DNA from: Dehalococcoidia bacterium | GTDB lineage: Bacteria; Chloroflexota; Dehalococcoidia; UBA2979 | Reading direction: 5' to 3' | Length of the DNA stretch: 14,745 nucleotides | Assembly (NCBI GenBank): GCA_004297315.1 | Contig: SCTU01000018.1 | Coordinates: forward strand, 1 to 14,745 | Shown: positions 1-6,699 of the stretch, piece by piece | How the letters are laid out: each line of letters begins with the position of its first letter | Position numbering within the stretch: the stretch's first letter is position 1 | Position numbers and translations under genes: made by a program | The notes under the pieces: model-generated | The model's database searches: none | Seen by the model: the letters and a program-made list of their open reading frames with translations, nothing else | What the model was told of the DNA's origin: nothing

Positions 1-1
1 C

Positions 2-193
2 ATCGGTACTTCGAGGAAGTCCGCGATCGGCTACGTGACCGGCGGTGCGGCGTCGCAGCGCCAGTGGGGCACGGCCGCGACGGTCGCCCTCGCCGTCGGG
101 CAGGGCGTCGACATCGTCCGCGTGCACGACGTGGCGGAGATGGTGCAGGTCGCGCGCGTGGCGGACGCCGTCGTGCGTGGCGTGCTGCCGTAG
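2..193 (+). CDS. folP: Dihydropteroate synthase, C-terminal part (cut by window edge)
   Basis: The frame is open from the window edge to a TAG stop and encodes the last 63 residues. It begins with the SRKSAIG block and continues through a WGTAAT stretch to GVDIVRVHDV near the end. This is the C-terminal signature of dihydropteroate synthase, where the SRK lysine and the RVHDV arginine and histidine contact the pterin and the phosphate. The enzyme condenses p-aminobenzoate with 6-hydroxymethyl-dihydropterin pyrophosphate in the cytoplasm and is the sulfonamide target. folK, which makes the pterin substrate, starts 2 bases after the stop, so the two are almost certainly co-transcribed. There is no folB between them, unlike many folate operons. 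Only the start and the N-terminal two thirds are missing from view. Confidence 0.93.
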   Translation: MGTSRKSAIGYVTGGAASQRQWGTAATVALAVGQGVDIVRVHDVAEMVQVARVADAVVRGVLP

Positions 194-195
194 CG

Positions 196-723
196 ATGCC
201 AGCCGCTCGGACGCGCCGCGTCTGCCTCGCCCTGGGGTCGAACCTCGGCGACCGCGAGGCACACCTGCGTGCTGCCGTCGAAGCGCTCCGCGCCGGCGGC
301 GTCGTGGTCGAGGCGGTCTCGTCGCTCTACGAGACGCCACCGTGGGGCGTCGTAGAGCAACCGGCGTTCCTCAATGCCGCGCTGGTCGGTGTGACATCGT
401 GGCCGGCGCGCGAACTGCTCGCGCTCGCGAAGCGGATCGAGGCCATAGCTGGCCGCGACTTCGACGCGCCGCGCTGGACCGCACGCCCCATCGACGTCGA
501 CATCGCGCTGATCGAGGGCGAGACGGTGTCCGAGCCCGACCTCGGTGTGCCGCATGAGCTGCTCGCGGAGCGGTCGTTCGTGCTCGTGCCGCTCGCGGAG
601 GTGGCCGGGGACTGGATACACCCGCGCCTCGGCGTCTCGGTCACGACGCTCCGCGACGCACGGCCGGCGGAGGAGCGAGCGGAGGTGCGGCGGGTGCGGG
701 GGCCGGAGTGGGCGCTCGGCTAG
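196..723 (+). CDS. folK: 2-amino-4-hydroxy-6-hydroxymethyldihydropteridine pyrophosphokinase (HPPK)
   Basis: A 175-residue protein, close to the usual HPPK length. HPPK transfers pyrophosphate from ATP to 6-hydroxymethyl-7,8-dihydropterin, giving the substrate of FolP. The family signatures appear in order: LALGSNLGDRE near residue 10, YETPPWGVVEQPAFLNA in the middle, RPIDVDIALIEG (the two aspartates that bind Mg-ATP) around residue 95, and the VPHELLAERSFVLVPLAEV block after it. An in-frame ATG at 64 would give 219 residues but lies inside folP. The ATG at 196, two bases after the folP stop, gives the natural N-terminus. The ARPID sequence replaces the more usual PRTLD, a mild substitution. 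The 3' end overlaps the convergent gene at 720 by 4 bases. Confidence 0.95.
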   Translation: MPAARTRRVCLALGSNLGDREAHLRAAVEALRAGGVVVEAVSSLYETPPWGVVEQPAFLNAALVGVTSWPARELLALAKRIEAIAGRDFDAPRWTARPIDVDIALIEGETVSEPDLGVPHELLAERSFVLVPLAEVAGDWIHPRLGVSVTTLRDARPAEERAEVRRVRGPEWALG

Positions 724-986
724 GCCTCGGCACCCGGGTCGAAGTCGGCCGGGTCGTCCCAGTCCATGGCGTTGAGCGTGATTCCTGCCCAAATGCCGAG
801 CGCTGCCGCGGGCAGCAGCAGCGGCGCGAGCAGCAGCGCCGTCAGCGGGCTGCGCACGAGGTGCCGCAGCCACCAGGCGGCGGCGAGGGCGCTGGCGGCC
901 ATGAGGCCCCGGCCGAGCCAGCGCGACCGTTCCAGGGTCATCGGCCGCGTGGCCAGGTCGGGGAGAACGTCCATGGGTGAGGGCAT
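720..986 (-). CDS. Small two-helix membrane protein, function unknown
   Basis: An 88-residue protein I cannot assign to a named family. After an N-terminal cytoplasmic stretch of about 25 residues it has two hydrophobic segments, roughly residues 26-42 (rich in Ala, Leu and Trp) and 48-72 (rich in Leu, Ala and Pro). It ends in a short acidic tail (DWDDPADFDPGAEA). The start was chosen because its ATG overlaps the TGA of the upstream Trm112-like gene in a TGATG arrangement, typical of translational coupling. Earlier in-frame starts would run through that gene in the wrong frame. The stop codon overlaps the convergent folK stop. The coupling suggests co-expression with the zinc protein but says little about function. 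Confidence 0.72.
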   Translation of the reverse strand: MPSPMDVLPDLATRPMTLERSRWLGRGLMAASALAAAWWLRHLVRSPLTALLLAPLLLPAAALGIWAGITLNAMDWDDPADFDPGAEA

Positions 987-1195
987 CAGCGCTGCGCCGT
1001 CTCCGCCTCCATCGCCCGTCGCATGTCGGGCGGGAGCAGGTTGGGGATGCCCTCGCTGATCGGGTAGTCGACGGCGCAGGTGGCGCAGTGGAGCGCGCCG
1101 TCGAGGACCTCCGGGCCGTCCTCGCGTGTGACGGTGAGCGTCAGGGGGCCTTTGCAGACCGGGCAGGCGAGGATGTCCATCAGGTCGCGTCGCAT
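986..1195 (-). CDS. Trm112 family protein (UPF0434/YcaR-like zinc-binding protein)
   Basis: A 69-residue protein with the full family signature: LMDILACPVCKGPL at the N-terminus, a second cysteine pair HCATC, and a DYPISEGIPNLL block. Cys11, Cys14, Cys37 and Cys40 form a four-cysteine set suited to one zinc. In eukaryotes and archaea Trm112 activates SAM-dependent methyltransferases. In bacteria the small Trm112/YcaR proteins are common and mostly uncharacterised, so a methyltransferase partner is plausible but unproven here. The ATG at 1195 matches the conserved start; the longer in-frame extension upstream is the antisense of the gene at 1284. It is the first gene of a minus-strand pair and is followed with a one-base TGATG overlap by the membrane protein at 986-720. 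Confidence 0.9.
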   Translation of the reverse strand: MRRDLMDILACPVCKGPLTLTVTREDGPEVLDGALHCATCAVDYPISEGIPNLLPPDMRRAMEAETAQR

Positions 1196-1219
1196 GGGGC
1201 CTCCGAGGCGGTACGGCCA

Positions 1220-1253
1220 TGATCGTACCCCGCCCCGGGCGCACCTACGATCA
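1220..1253. promoter_or_regulatory. Symmetric divergent promoter/operator region
   Basis: In the 88-base gap between two divergent genes there is a perfect 8-bp inverted repeat, TGATCGTA at 1220-1227 and TACGATCA at 1246-1253, separated by 18 bases. Each arm contains TACGAT, a good -10 hexamer, facing outward: on the minus strand toward the Trm112 gene (ATG about 26 bases away) and on the plus strand toward the gene at 1284. No convincing -35 box is seen for either, because the -35 position of each falls on the other arm. It may be a pair of overlapping divergent promoters, an operator, or both. Confidence 0.5.
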
Positions 1254-1283
1254 GGGGGCGATTGGCGGGCGAGGAGGCGACCG

Positions 1284-1952
1284 GTGGCAGTCGAGCGGAT
1301 CGCCCTGCAGCGCTCGTATGCGCGGATCACGTCCGACGAAATCGCCGTGAAGCCACTGCGTAGCGCCCTCGTCGGGCCGCTCGTGCAGGCAGCACTCACC
1401 GCAGCCGTCGCGTGGGCGATCGGGAGGTACATCAACGCGTTGCCCCTGTGGGCGTTGATGGTGCTGTTCGTCTTCGTCCTGATCTCGGGGCCGACCGCCA
1501 TCCTCGGGGTCGTCAATAACGTCATGGGGTCGGCTTTCGTCATGGAGCGGCGGAAGGGCACCTGTCGCTTCCAGCAGGGGTTCTTCGGCCTCGGCCTGGG
1601 CACGCGCGAGCTCGTGCCGTTCGACCGCATCGCGCGGATCGAGGTTGGGGGGGACTTCGAGGCAGAACTCGCCTCGGGCGACCTCCAGGACGTCGTGCGC
1701 TGGGAGGTCCGGCTGATCAAGGACAACGGCCGGGTGCTCCCATTCGCCTCGGTACTGGCGGCGCGGCCGCTGGCGGACGAGGCGCTGGCGCGGGCGAACG
1801 CCCTCGCGCGCGCGGCGGCTGAGATGGGCGGCGCAGCGGTGGTGGAAGGCCGGTTGCCGGAGTGGGCGCTGACCGGGCCGGACGCCGTCGAAGAGACGCC
1901 CGAGGCGTACGCTGGGGAGGGAGGAGAGCACGATGACCACACCACTGGCTGA
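1284..1952 (+). CDS. Membrane-anchored protein with a PH-like C-terminal region, function unknown
   Basis: A 222-residue protein without a recognisable named family. Residues 27-48 and 54-76 are two hydrophobic segments forming a hairpin in the membrane. The following region (about 85-180: VMERRKGTCRF, then LVPFDRIARIEV, then VRWEVRLIKDNGRVLPF) has the alternating strand pattern and placement typical of bacterial PH-like domains that follow two membrane helices. That resemblance is by pattern only. The C-terminus is acidic and probably disordered. The GTG at 1284 is preferred because GAGGAGG lies 6 bases upstream; in-frame ATGs further upstream fall in the antisense of the Trm112 gene. Its 3' end overlaps the CoA-binding gene by 20 bases, so the two are co-transcribed. 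Confidence 0.8.
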   Translation: MAVERIALQRSYARITSDEIAVKPLRSALVGPLVQAALTAAVAWAIGRYINALPLWALMVLFVFVLISGPTAILGVVNNVMGSAFVMERRKGTCRFQQGFFGLGLGTRELVPFDRIARIEVGGDFEAELASGDLQDVVRWEVRLIKDNGRVLPFASVLAARPLADEALARANALARAAAEMGGAAVVEGRLPEWALTGPDAVEETPEAYAGEGGEHDDHTTG

Positions 1953-2352
1953 CCCGGTCGAGACAATCGCTGAAGCGCGGACAATCGCAGTCGTCGGGGT
2001 CTCCTCGAACCCACAGCGGCCCTCGAACGATGTCGCGAAGTATTTGATCGACGCCGGATACACGGTGTATCTCGTGAACCCGACGGAGACGGAGATCTTC
2101 GGCCGCCAGGTGTACGACTCAGTCACCGAGTTGCCCGAACCGGTCGATATCGTCGACATCTTTCGGCGGTCCGAGGATGTCCCGCCTGTGGTGGAGGACG
2201 CCATCGCGGCGGGCGCGCGGTGCGTCTGGATGCAACTGGACATCGTGAACGAGGCGGCGGCAGCGCGGGCGGCTGAGGCGGGCCTGAAGGTGGTCATGGA
2301 CCACTGCACCAAGATCGAGCACCGGCGCTGGCAGGCCCTGCGGGCCCGTTAG
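1933..2352 (+). CDS. CoA-binding protein, YccU/CoA_binding_2 family
   Basis: A 139-residue single Rossmann-type domain. The N-terminal IAVVGVSSNPQRPSNDVAKYL motif, then YTVYLVNPTE, VDIVDIFRRSEDVPPVVEDA, CVWMQLDIVNEAAA and VVMDHCTKIEH follow the YccU family along its whole length. Such stand-alone domains resemble the CoA-binding domain of succinyl-CoA synthetase. Their physiological ligand is usually unknown, though CoA binding is the family assumption. One variation is Asp in WMQLD where the family normally has Gly (WMQLG). A purine-rich Shine-Dalgarno sequence (GGGAGGAGAG) sits just before the ATG, inside the end of the upstream gene. The neighbourhood (membrane protein before, purF after) gives no clear functional hint. 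Confidence 0.9.
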   Translation: MTTPLADPVETIAEARTIAVVGVSSNPQRPSNDVAKYLIDAGYTVYLVNPTETEIFGRQVYDSVTELPEPVDIVDIFRRSEDVPPVVEDAIAAGARCVWMQLDIVNEAAAARAAEAGLKVVMDHCTKIEHRRWQALRAR

Positions 2353-2379
2353 GTAGACAGGGGCCGCTACGGCGCTGGG

Positions 2380-2388
2380 TGCTACACT
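2380..2388 (+). promoter_or_regulatory. Extended -10 promoter for purF
   Basis: TGCTACACT matches the extended -10 form TGnTAnnnT, with TACACT at 2383-2388. No TTGACA-like box is found at 16-18 bases upstream; TAGACA at 2354-2359 is 23 bases away, too far. Initiation about 7 bases downstream would give a leader of roughly 34 bases before the purF GTG. The position, in the 76-base gap between the CoA-binding gene and purF, supports it. Confidence 0.4.
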
Positions 2389-2428
2389 CGATATCTCACG
2401 GGCCAACCGAGGGGACACCAGCACGGAC

Positions 2429-3901
2429 GTGCAGGGTCTGCGCGAAAAGTGCGGAATCTTCGGCGTTTTCGCCCCGGGCGAAGACGTTGCTCGGCTCACA
2501 TTCTTTGGCCTCCACGCCCTGCAACACCGCGGACAAGAGTCCGCTGGCATCGCCACGACCGACGGCCGGAAACTCAACATCTTCGCCGAGATGGGCCTCG
2601 TCGCGCAGGTGTTCGACGAGGACACCTTGGCCGGCCTGCCCGGCCATGCGGCGATCGGCCACACGCGCTACTCCACGACCGGTTCCAGCGTGCAGTGCAA
2701 CGCCCAGCCGTTCCTGATCAAAGGGGCGCTGGGCGAACTGGCGATTGCGCACAACGGCAACGTGGTGAACGCCGACGTCATGCGCGTCGACCTCGAAAGC
2801 CGGGGTACGCGCTTCGAGACGACCACCGACACCGAAGTCCTGGGCCACCTGCTGGCGGAGGCCGCGCCGAGCAACTGGCAGGACGGCTTCACCACGATGA
2901 TGCGACGTGCCGTGGGCGCCTACTCACTCGTGATCCTCTCGAAGGAGGCGCTGTACGCGGTGCGCGATCCCCTGGGCATCCGCCCGCTTTGCATCGGACG
3001 GCTGAACGGCCATGGCTGGGTATTTGCCTCCGAGACGTGCGCCCTGGACCACCTGGGCGCGGACTTCGTGCGCGAGGTCGCGCCGGGCGAGGTCGTCCGC
3101 GTCGACGAGCACGGCCTGACCTCGACGTTCCCGCTGGGTGATCCCGCTGCCGACCAGGCGCTGTGCCTGTTCGAGTTCATCTATTTTGCCCGGCCGGACT
3201 CGAAGCTCGACGGGCAGTTGCTGCATCCGGTGCGGATGCGGATGGGCGCGCGACTGTCCGAGGAGCACCCGGTGGATGCCGACCTGGTGATCGGCGTCCC
3301 GGACTCCGCGACGGCGGCGGCGATCGGGTACGCGGCCGCCTCGGGCATCCCGTATGCCGAGGGGCTGGTGAAGAACCGGTATGTGGGGCGGACGTTCATC
3401 CAGCCCGACCAGCGCCTGCGCGAGCGCGGCGTGCAGTTGAAGTACAACCCGCTGCGCGAGGTGATCCAGGGCAAGCGCGTGATCGTCGTGGACGACTCGA
3501 TCGTGCGCGGGACGACCACCCCGCGCGTGGTGAAGATGCTGCGCGACGCGGGTGCGACCGAGGTGCACATGCGCATCACCTCGCCGCCCATCACCCACCC
3601 CTGCTTCTACGGTGTGGACATGGCGACGCGTGGCGAACTAATCGCGGCCAACATGGACGTGGACGCGATCCGCGACCACATCGGCGCGGACAGCCTTGGC
3701 TACCTCTCGCTCGAGGCGACGGTCGACGCGACCGGCCTGGGCGGGGGCCGGCACTGCACGGCCTGCTTCTCCGGCGTCTACCCGTCGGAGGTCCCGCTCC
3801 AGTTCGACAAGTTCGCGCTGGAATCCGAGGCCTCGCGCCCGGACCACGAGATCCCGATGGTCGCCGCCGCGCCGGCCACAGTCCCGCTGACCGCCCGGTA
3901 G
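2429..3901 (+). CDS. purF: Amidophosphoribosyltransferase, [4Fe-4S]-containing type
   Basis: A 490-residue enzyme for the first committed purine step, PRPP plus glutamine to phosphoribosylamine. The N-terminal Ntn glutaminase domain begins at Cys8 (CGIFGVF), followed by LHALQHRGQESAG, HTRYSTTG and AHNGNVVNA. The C-terminal PRPP-binding loop is VIVVDDSIVRGTT at about 351-363. Cys246 (LCLFEFIYFARPDS), Cys392 (HPCFYG), Cys443 and Cys446 (CTAC) match the four iron-sulfur ligands of the Bacillus-type enzyme. Cys8 is preceded by seven residues, implying a cleaved propeptide as in that enzyme. The start is a GTG; no nearer in-frame ATG exists and GAGGGG lies about 14 bases upstream, rather distant. 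It leads the purF-purM-purH cluster. A tail of about 30 residues rich in Ala and Pro is likely disordered. Confidence 0.97.
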   Translation: MQGLREKCGIFGVFAPGEDVARLTFFGLHALQHRGQESAGIATTDGRKLNIFAEMGLVAQVFDEDTLAGLPGHAAIGHTRYSTTGSSVQCNAQPFLIKGALGELAIAHNGNVVNADVMRVDLESRGTRFETTTDTEVLGHLLAEAAPSNWQDGFTTMMRRAVGAYSLVILSKEALYAVRDPLGIRPLCIGRLNGHGWVFASETCALDHLGADFVREVAPGEVVRVDEHGLTSTFPLGDPAADQALCLFEFIYFARPDSKLDGQLLHPVRMRMGARLSEEHPVDADLVIGVPDSATAAAIGYAAASGIPYAEGLVKNRYVGRTFIQPDQRLRERGVQLKYNPLREVIQGKRVIVVDDSIVRGTTTPRVVKMLRDAGATEVHMRITSPPITHPCFYGVDMATRGELIAANMDVDAIRDHIGADSLGYLSLEATVDATGLGGGRHCTACFSGVYPSEVPLQFDKFALESEASRPDHEIPMVAAAPATVPLTAR

Positions 3902-3969
3902 GCCATAGCCCGCGTCCGCACCGGCAGATACGCTTCCAGCCAGGCACTCCCCGCCTCGAAGGCCGCGCC

Positions 3970-5034
3970 ATGAGCGACCGCGATCCTCAGCCCCTCACCT
4001 ACGCCGCCGCCGGTGTCGACGTCGCCGCGCGTGACGCCGCCGCCCGCCGGTATGGCGAGGTGGCGCGCACCACGCACGGGCCCGAGGTGCTCCGGCTGGG
4101 CGGCGGCTTCGCCGGGCTGTTCCACCTTGGCCAGCGCATGCGCGACCCGGTGCTCGTGGGCGCGACCGACGGCGTCGGCACGAAGGTACTGCTCCAGGCT
4201 GCCCTCGACCGGTACGAGGATGCCGGGCGGGACGTCGTCACGAACAACGTGAACGACCTGATCACGATCGGCGCCGAGCCGCTCTTCTTCCTCGACTACA
4301 TCGCGACGAACGCTTTGCCGGCGGCTGCGCGGCTGCGCGTGGTCGAGGGCGTCGCCGCCGCGTGTCGCGAGCAGGGCGTGGCGCTGATCGGCGGCGAGAC
4401 GGCGGACATGCCGGACATCTACCGCCCGAAGGACTTCGACCTCGCCGGCTTCGTCGTCGGCGCGGTGGAGCGCGACGGGATGATCGATGGCTCCGCGATT
4501 GCGCCGGGAGATGTGCTGGTCGCGTTGCCGTCGACGGGGCTGCACACCAACGGGTACTCGCTCGCGCGGGAGGTCTGGGGCCTCGGCAAGGGGCTTGGAG
4601 ACGAACACGACCGGGAGATCCTCGGGCGCGAGATCGAGGAACTGCACGGGACGCTGGGGGACGCGCTCTGCGCGCTGCATCAGCCCTACTGGCCGATGCT
4701 CCGCGAGGCGTTCCGTGGCGGGGCCATCAAGGGAGTCGCCCACATCACGGGCGGCGGCATCCCGGGCAACCTCCCGCGCATCCTGCCTGACGGCGTCGCG
4801 GGACGCATCGACCGTTCGACATGGACGGCCCCGGCGCTGTTCGAGTTGATCCAGCACGAGGGACGGATAGCGGACGGCGAGATGTTCCACACGTTCAACA
4901 TGGGCGTCGGCATGATCCTCGTCGTCAGTGCGGCCGACCTCGACGCCGCGCTGGCGCTGCCTGGTGCATGGCGGGTGGGTGACGTGGAAGCGCGGGGCTC
5001 GAATGGGCCGGTGCGAGGCCTGCCGGAGCGTTGA
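3970..5034 (+). CDS. purM: Phosphoribosylformylglycinamidine cyclo-ligase (AIR synthetase)
   Basis: A 354-residue cytoplasmic enzyme that closes FGAM to AIR with ATP, the fifth step of purine synthesis. The motifs run in order: YAAAGVDVAA at the start, VGATDGVGTKV (about 62-73), NNVNDLITIGAEPLFFLDY (about 92-110), GGETADMP (141-148), LHTNGYSLAR (191-200), HITGGGIPGNLPR (258-270) and MFHTFNMGVGM (305-315). These are the ATP- and FGAM-binding signatures of PurM. TNNVND replaces the usual AMCVND, keeping the Asn-Asp. The ATG at 3970 gives the normal N-terminus. A 68-base gap separates it from purF and contains no clear terminator, so read-through from purF is likely. The reading frame is open far upstream, but that part is a shadow of purF. 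Confidence 0.97.
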   Translation: MSDRDPQPLTYAAAGVDVAARDAAARRYGEVARTTHGPEVLRLGGGFAGLFHLGQRMRDPVLVGATDGVGTKVLLQAALDRYEDAGRDVVTNNVNDLITIGAEPLFFLDYIATNALPAAARLRVVEGVAAACREQGVALIGGETADMPDIYRPKDFDLAGFVVGAVERDGMIDGSAIAPGDVLVALPSTGLHTNGYSLAREVWGLGKGLGDEHDREILGREIEELHGTLGDALCALHQPYWPMLREAFRGGAIKGVAHITGGGIPGNLPRILPDGVAGRIDRSTWTAPALFELIQHEGRIADGEMFHTFNMGVGMILVVSAADLDAALALPGAWRVGDVEARGSNGPVRGLPER

Positions 5035-5076
5035 CCGCAGGCGGTCGTTGAGTATTCGTTGGAGATGGAGTCATTG

Positions 5077-6654
5077 ATGACGCACCGGGCTGTCCTGGCT
5101 GTGTACGACAAGCAAGGGGTCGCCGAGCTCGCGCGCGGATTGCACGCGCTGGGCTGGGAGATCGTCTCCACCGGCGGTACGGCGCGCGCGGTGCGCGAAG
5201 CGGGTGTTCCGGTCGTCGAGGTGGCTGAACTGACAGCAAGCCCGGAGATGTTCGGGGGCCGCGTGAAGACCCTCCACCCGAAGGTGCACGGGGGCATCCT
5301 CTACCGCCGCGGCCTCGCGGAGGACGAGGCGCAGGCCGTCGAGCACGGCATCCCGAACATCGACATGGTCGTGGGGAACCTCTACCCGTTCGTCGAGACC
5401 GTTGCTGGCAACCCCTCCTTCGAGGAGGCAATCGAGCAGATCGACATCGGCGGGCCGGCGATGATCCGCGCGGCCTCGAAGAACCACCAGTGGGTGCTGC
5501 CGATCATCGACCCAGCCGACTACAACTCGGTCCTGGAGGCGCTGCGCGGCGCCGACGGCGACCCGCGCGGCATCGACGCCGCGTACCGGCGTCGCCTGGC
5601 GGCGAAGGCGTTCCAGCACGTCGCGCACTACGACACCGCAGTGGCGGAGTACCTCCGTAAGCCGGAGGAATTGTTCCCCGAACAGCTGACGGTGGGGATG
5701 ACCCGCGTGCAGGAGATGCGCTATGGCGAGAACCCGCATCAGCAGGGCGCCTTCTATATGTTCGACTCGGTGCGGACGCCCGTCGAGGGCATCGGCGCCA
5801 TGCAACAGCACCACGGGAAGGGGATGTCCTACGTCAACTTCCTCGACGCCGACGCCGCCTTCAACGTGGTCTGCGACTTCGACGAGCCGGCGGTCGCGAT
5901 CATCAAGCACACCAACCCGGCGTGCCTCGCGGCCGGCGACGTGCTGCTCGCTCGGCTCTACGAGCGCGCTCTGGTCGAGGGCGACTTCGTCTCTGCGTAC
6001 GGGGGCATCGTCGCGGTGAACCGCATCGTGGACATGGACCTCGCGGTCGCGTTGCGCGACGTGCTCTCACCGGAGTCGGGCGTGCGGATGTTCTACGAGA
6101 TCGTGATCGCGCCGGGGTATGAGCCCGCCGCCCTCGACCACTTGAAGAAGAAGTCGAAGGACCTGCGCATCCTCGAGGCGCCAGTTGGCGACCCGCACCG
6201 CGAGCGGATCGAGGTGCGCGGGGTGCGCGGCGGGATGCTTGTCGAGACCGCGGACGTCTCGCGCGACACGCGGTTCGACGTGGTGAGCGAGCGGCAGCCC
6301 ACCGCGAAGGAGATGGCCGACCTGCAGGTCGCGTGGCGCGTCTGCAAGCACGTGAAGTCGAACGCCGTCGCCTTCGTGAAGGACGGGGTGCTCATCGGCA
6401 TGGGCGCGGGCCAGCCGAACCGGGTGGGCAGCGCTGAGATCTGCAAGCAGCAGGCGGGCGAGCGCGCCCGGGGGGCCGTCGCGGCCACCGACGCGCTGAT
6501 TCCCTTCCCGGACACGGTCGAGGTCTGTGCGAGCGCCGGCTGCACGGTGGTGGCGCACACCGGCGGCTCGATCCGGGACGACGAGTCGGTGGCGGCGGCG
6601 AACCGCCTGGGCGTGACGCTGATCGTCACGGGAGTGCGGCACTTCCGGCACTAA
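5077..6654 (+). CDS. purH: Bifunctional AICAR transformylase / IMP cyclohydrolase
   Basis: A 525-residue enzyme for the last two steps to IMP. The N-terminal cyclohydrolase domain shows AVLAVYDKQG, EIVSTGGTARAVREAG, GRVKTLHPKVHGGIL, NLYPF and IDIGGPAMIRAA. The transformylase domain shows RYGENPHQ, the catalytic Lys277-His278 in IKHTNP, KHVKSNA, GAGQPNRV, GGSIRDDE and the C-terminal RHFRH. The ATG at 5077 is chosen because GGAG lies 6 bases upstream and the protein then starts like other PurH proteins; TTG 5059 and ATG 5065 would add residues without support. Two loops differ from the common form: NPACLA in place of NPCGVA and VVAHTGGS in place of a PGGS loop. It follows purM by 42 bases. Confidence 0.97.
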   Translation: MTHRAVLAVYDKQGVAELARGLHALGWEIVSTGGTARAVREAGVPVVEVAELTASPEMFGGRVKTLHPKVHGGILYRRGLAEDEAQAVEHGIPNIDMVVGNLYPFVETVAGNPSFEEAIEQIDIGGPAMIRAASKNHQWVLPIIDPADYNSVLEALRGADGDPRGIDAAYRRRLAAKAFQHVAHYDTAVAEYLRKPEELFPEQLTVGMTRVQEMRYGENPHQQGAFYMFDSVRTPVEGIGAMQQHHGKGMSYVNFLDADAAFNVVCDFDEPAVAIIKHTNPACLAAGDVLLARLYERALVEGDFVSAYGGIVAVNRIVDMDLAVALRDVLSPESGVRMFYEIVIAPGYEPAALDHLKKKSKDLRILEAPVGDPHRERIEVRGVRGGMLVETADVSRDTRFDVVSERQPTAKEMADLQVAWRVCKHVKSNAVAFVKDGVLIGMGAGQPNRVGSAEICKQQAGERARGAVAATDALIPFPDTVEVCASAGCTVVAHTGGSIRDDESVAAANRLGVTLIVTGVRHFRH

Positions 6655-6665
6655 TCGAGCGTGAG

Positions 6666-6687
6666 AGGCCCTCACGGCGAGGGGCCT
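6666..6687 (+). terminator. Possible hairpin terminator after purH
   Basis: AGGCCCTC (6666-6673) can pair with GAGGGGCCT (6679-6687) around the loop ACGGC, an 8-bp GC-rich stem with one bulged G. There is no T run after it, so it would be a weak intrinsic terminator at best. It directly abuts the -10 box of the next gene, so it may equally be part of that promoter. Confidence 0.3.
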
Positions 6688-6693
6688 TACACT
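6688..6693 (+). promoter_or_regulatory. -10 box of a probably leaderless glycosyltransferase transcript
   Basis: TACACT ends only 6 bases before the ATG at 6700, so initiation at the usual distance would fall at or very near the A of the start codon. No Shine-Dalgarno sequence is present before this ATG. No good -35 box is seen. The same hexamer, TACACT, precedes purF. Confidence 0.4.
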
Positions 6694-6699
6694 CGGTCC

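Noticed and set aside
64..195. Longer start for folK at 64
   Set aside because: This part overlaps folP, whose conserved C-terminus is clear; HPPK starts naturally at 196.
720..1283. Longer minus-strand frames running from 2014 or 1244 through the Trm112 and membrane protein genes
   Set aside because: The extra N-terminal parts are antisense to the gene at 1284 or out of frame with the Trm112 protein; the TGATG overlap and the family start at 1195 decide the borders.
3163..3969. Long upstream extension of purM in the same frame
   Set aside because: It lies wholly within purF in another frame, is Arg/Gly-rich without motifs, and PurM has its normal N-terminus at 3970.
3902..3969. Promoter or terminator between purF and purM
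   Set aside because: GATACG is present but has no partner box, and no stable hairpin with a T run is visible; co-transcription is the simpler reading.
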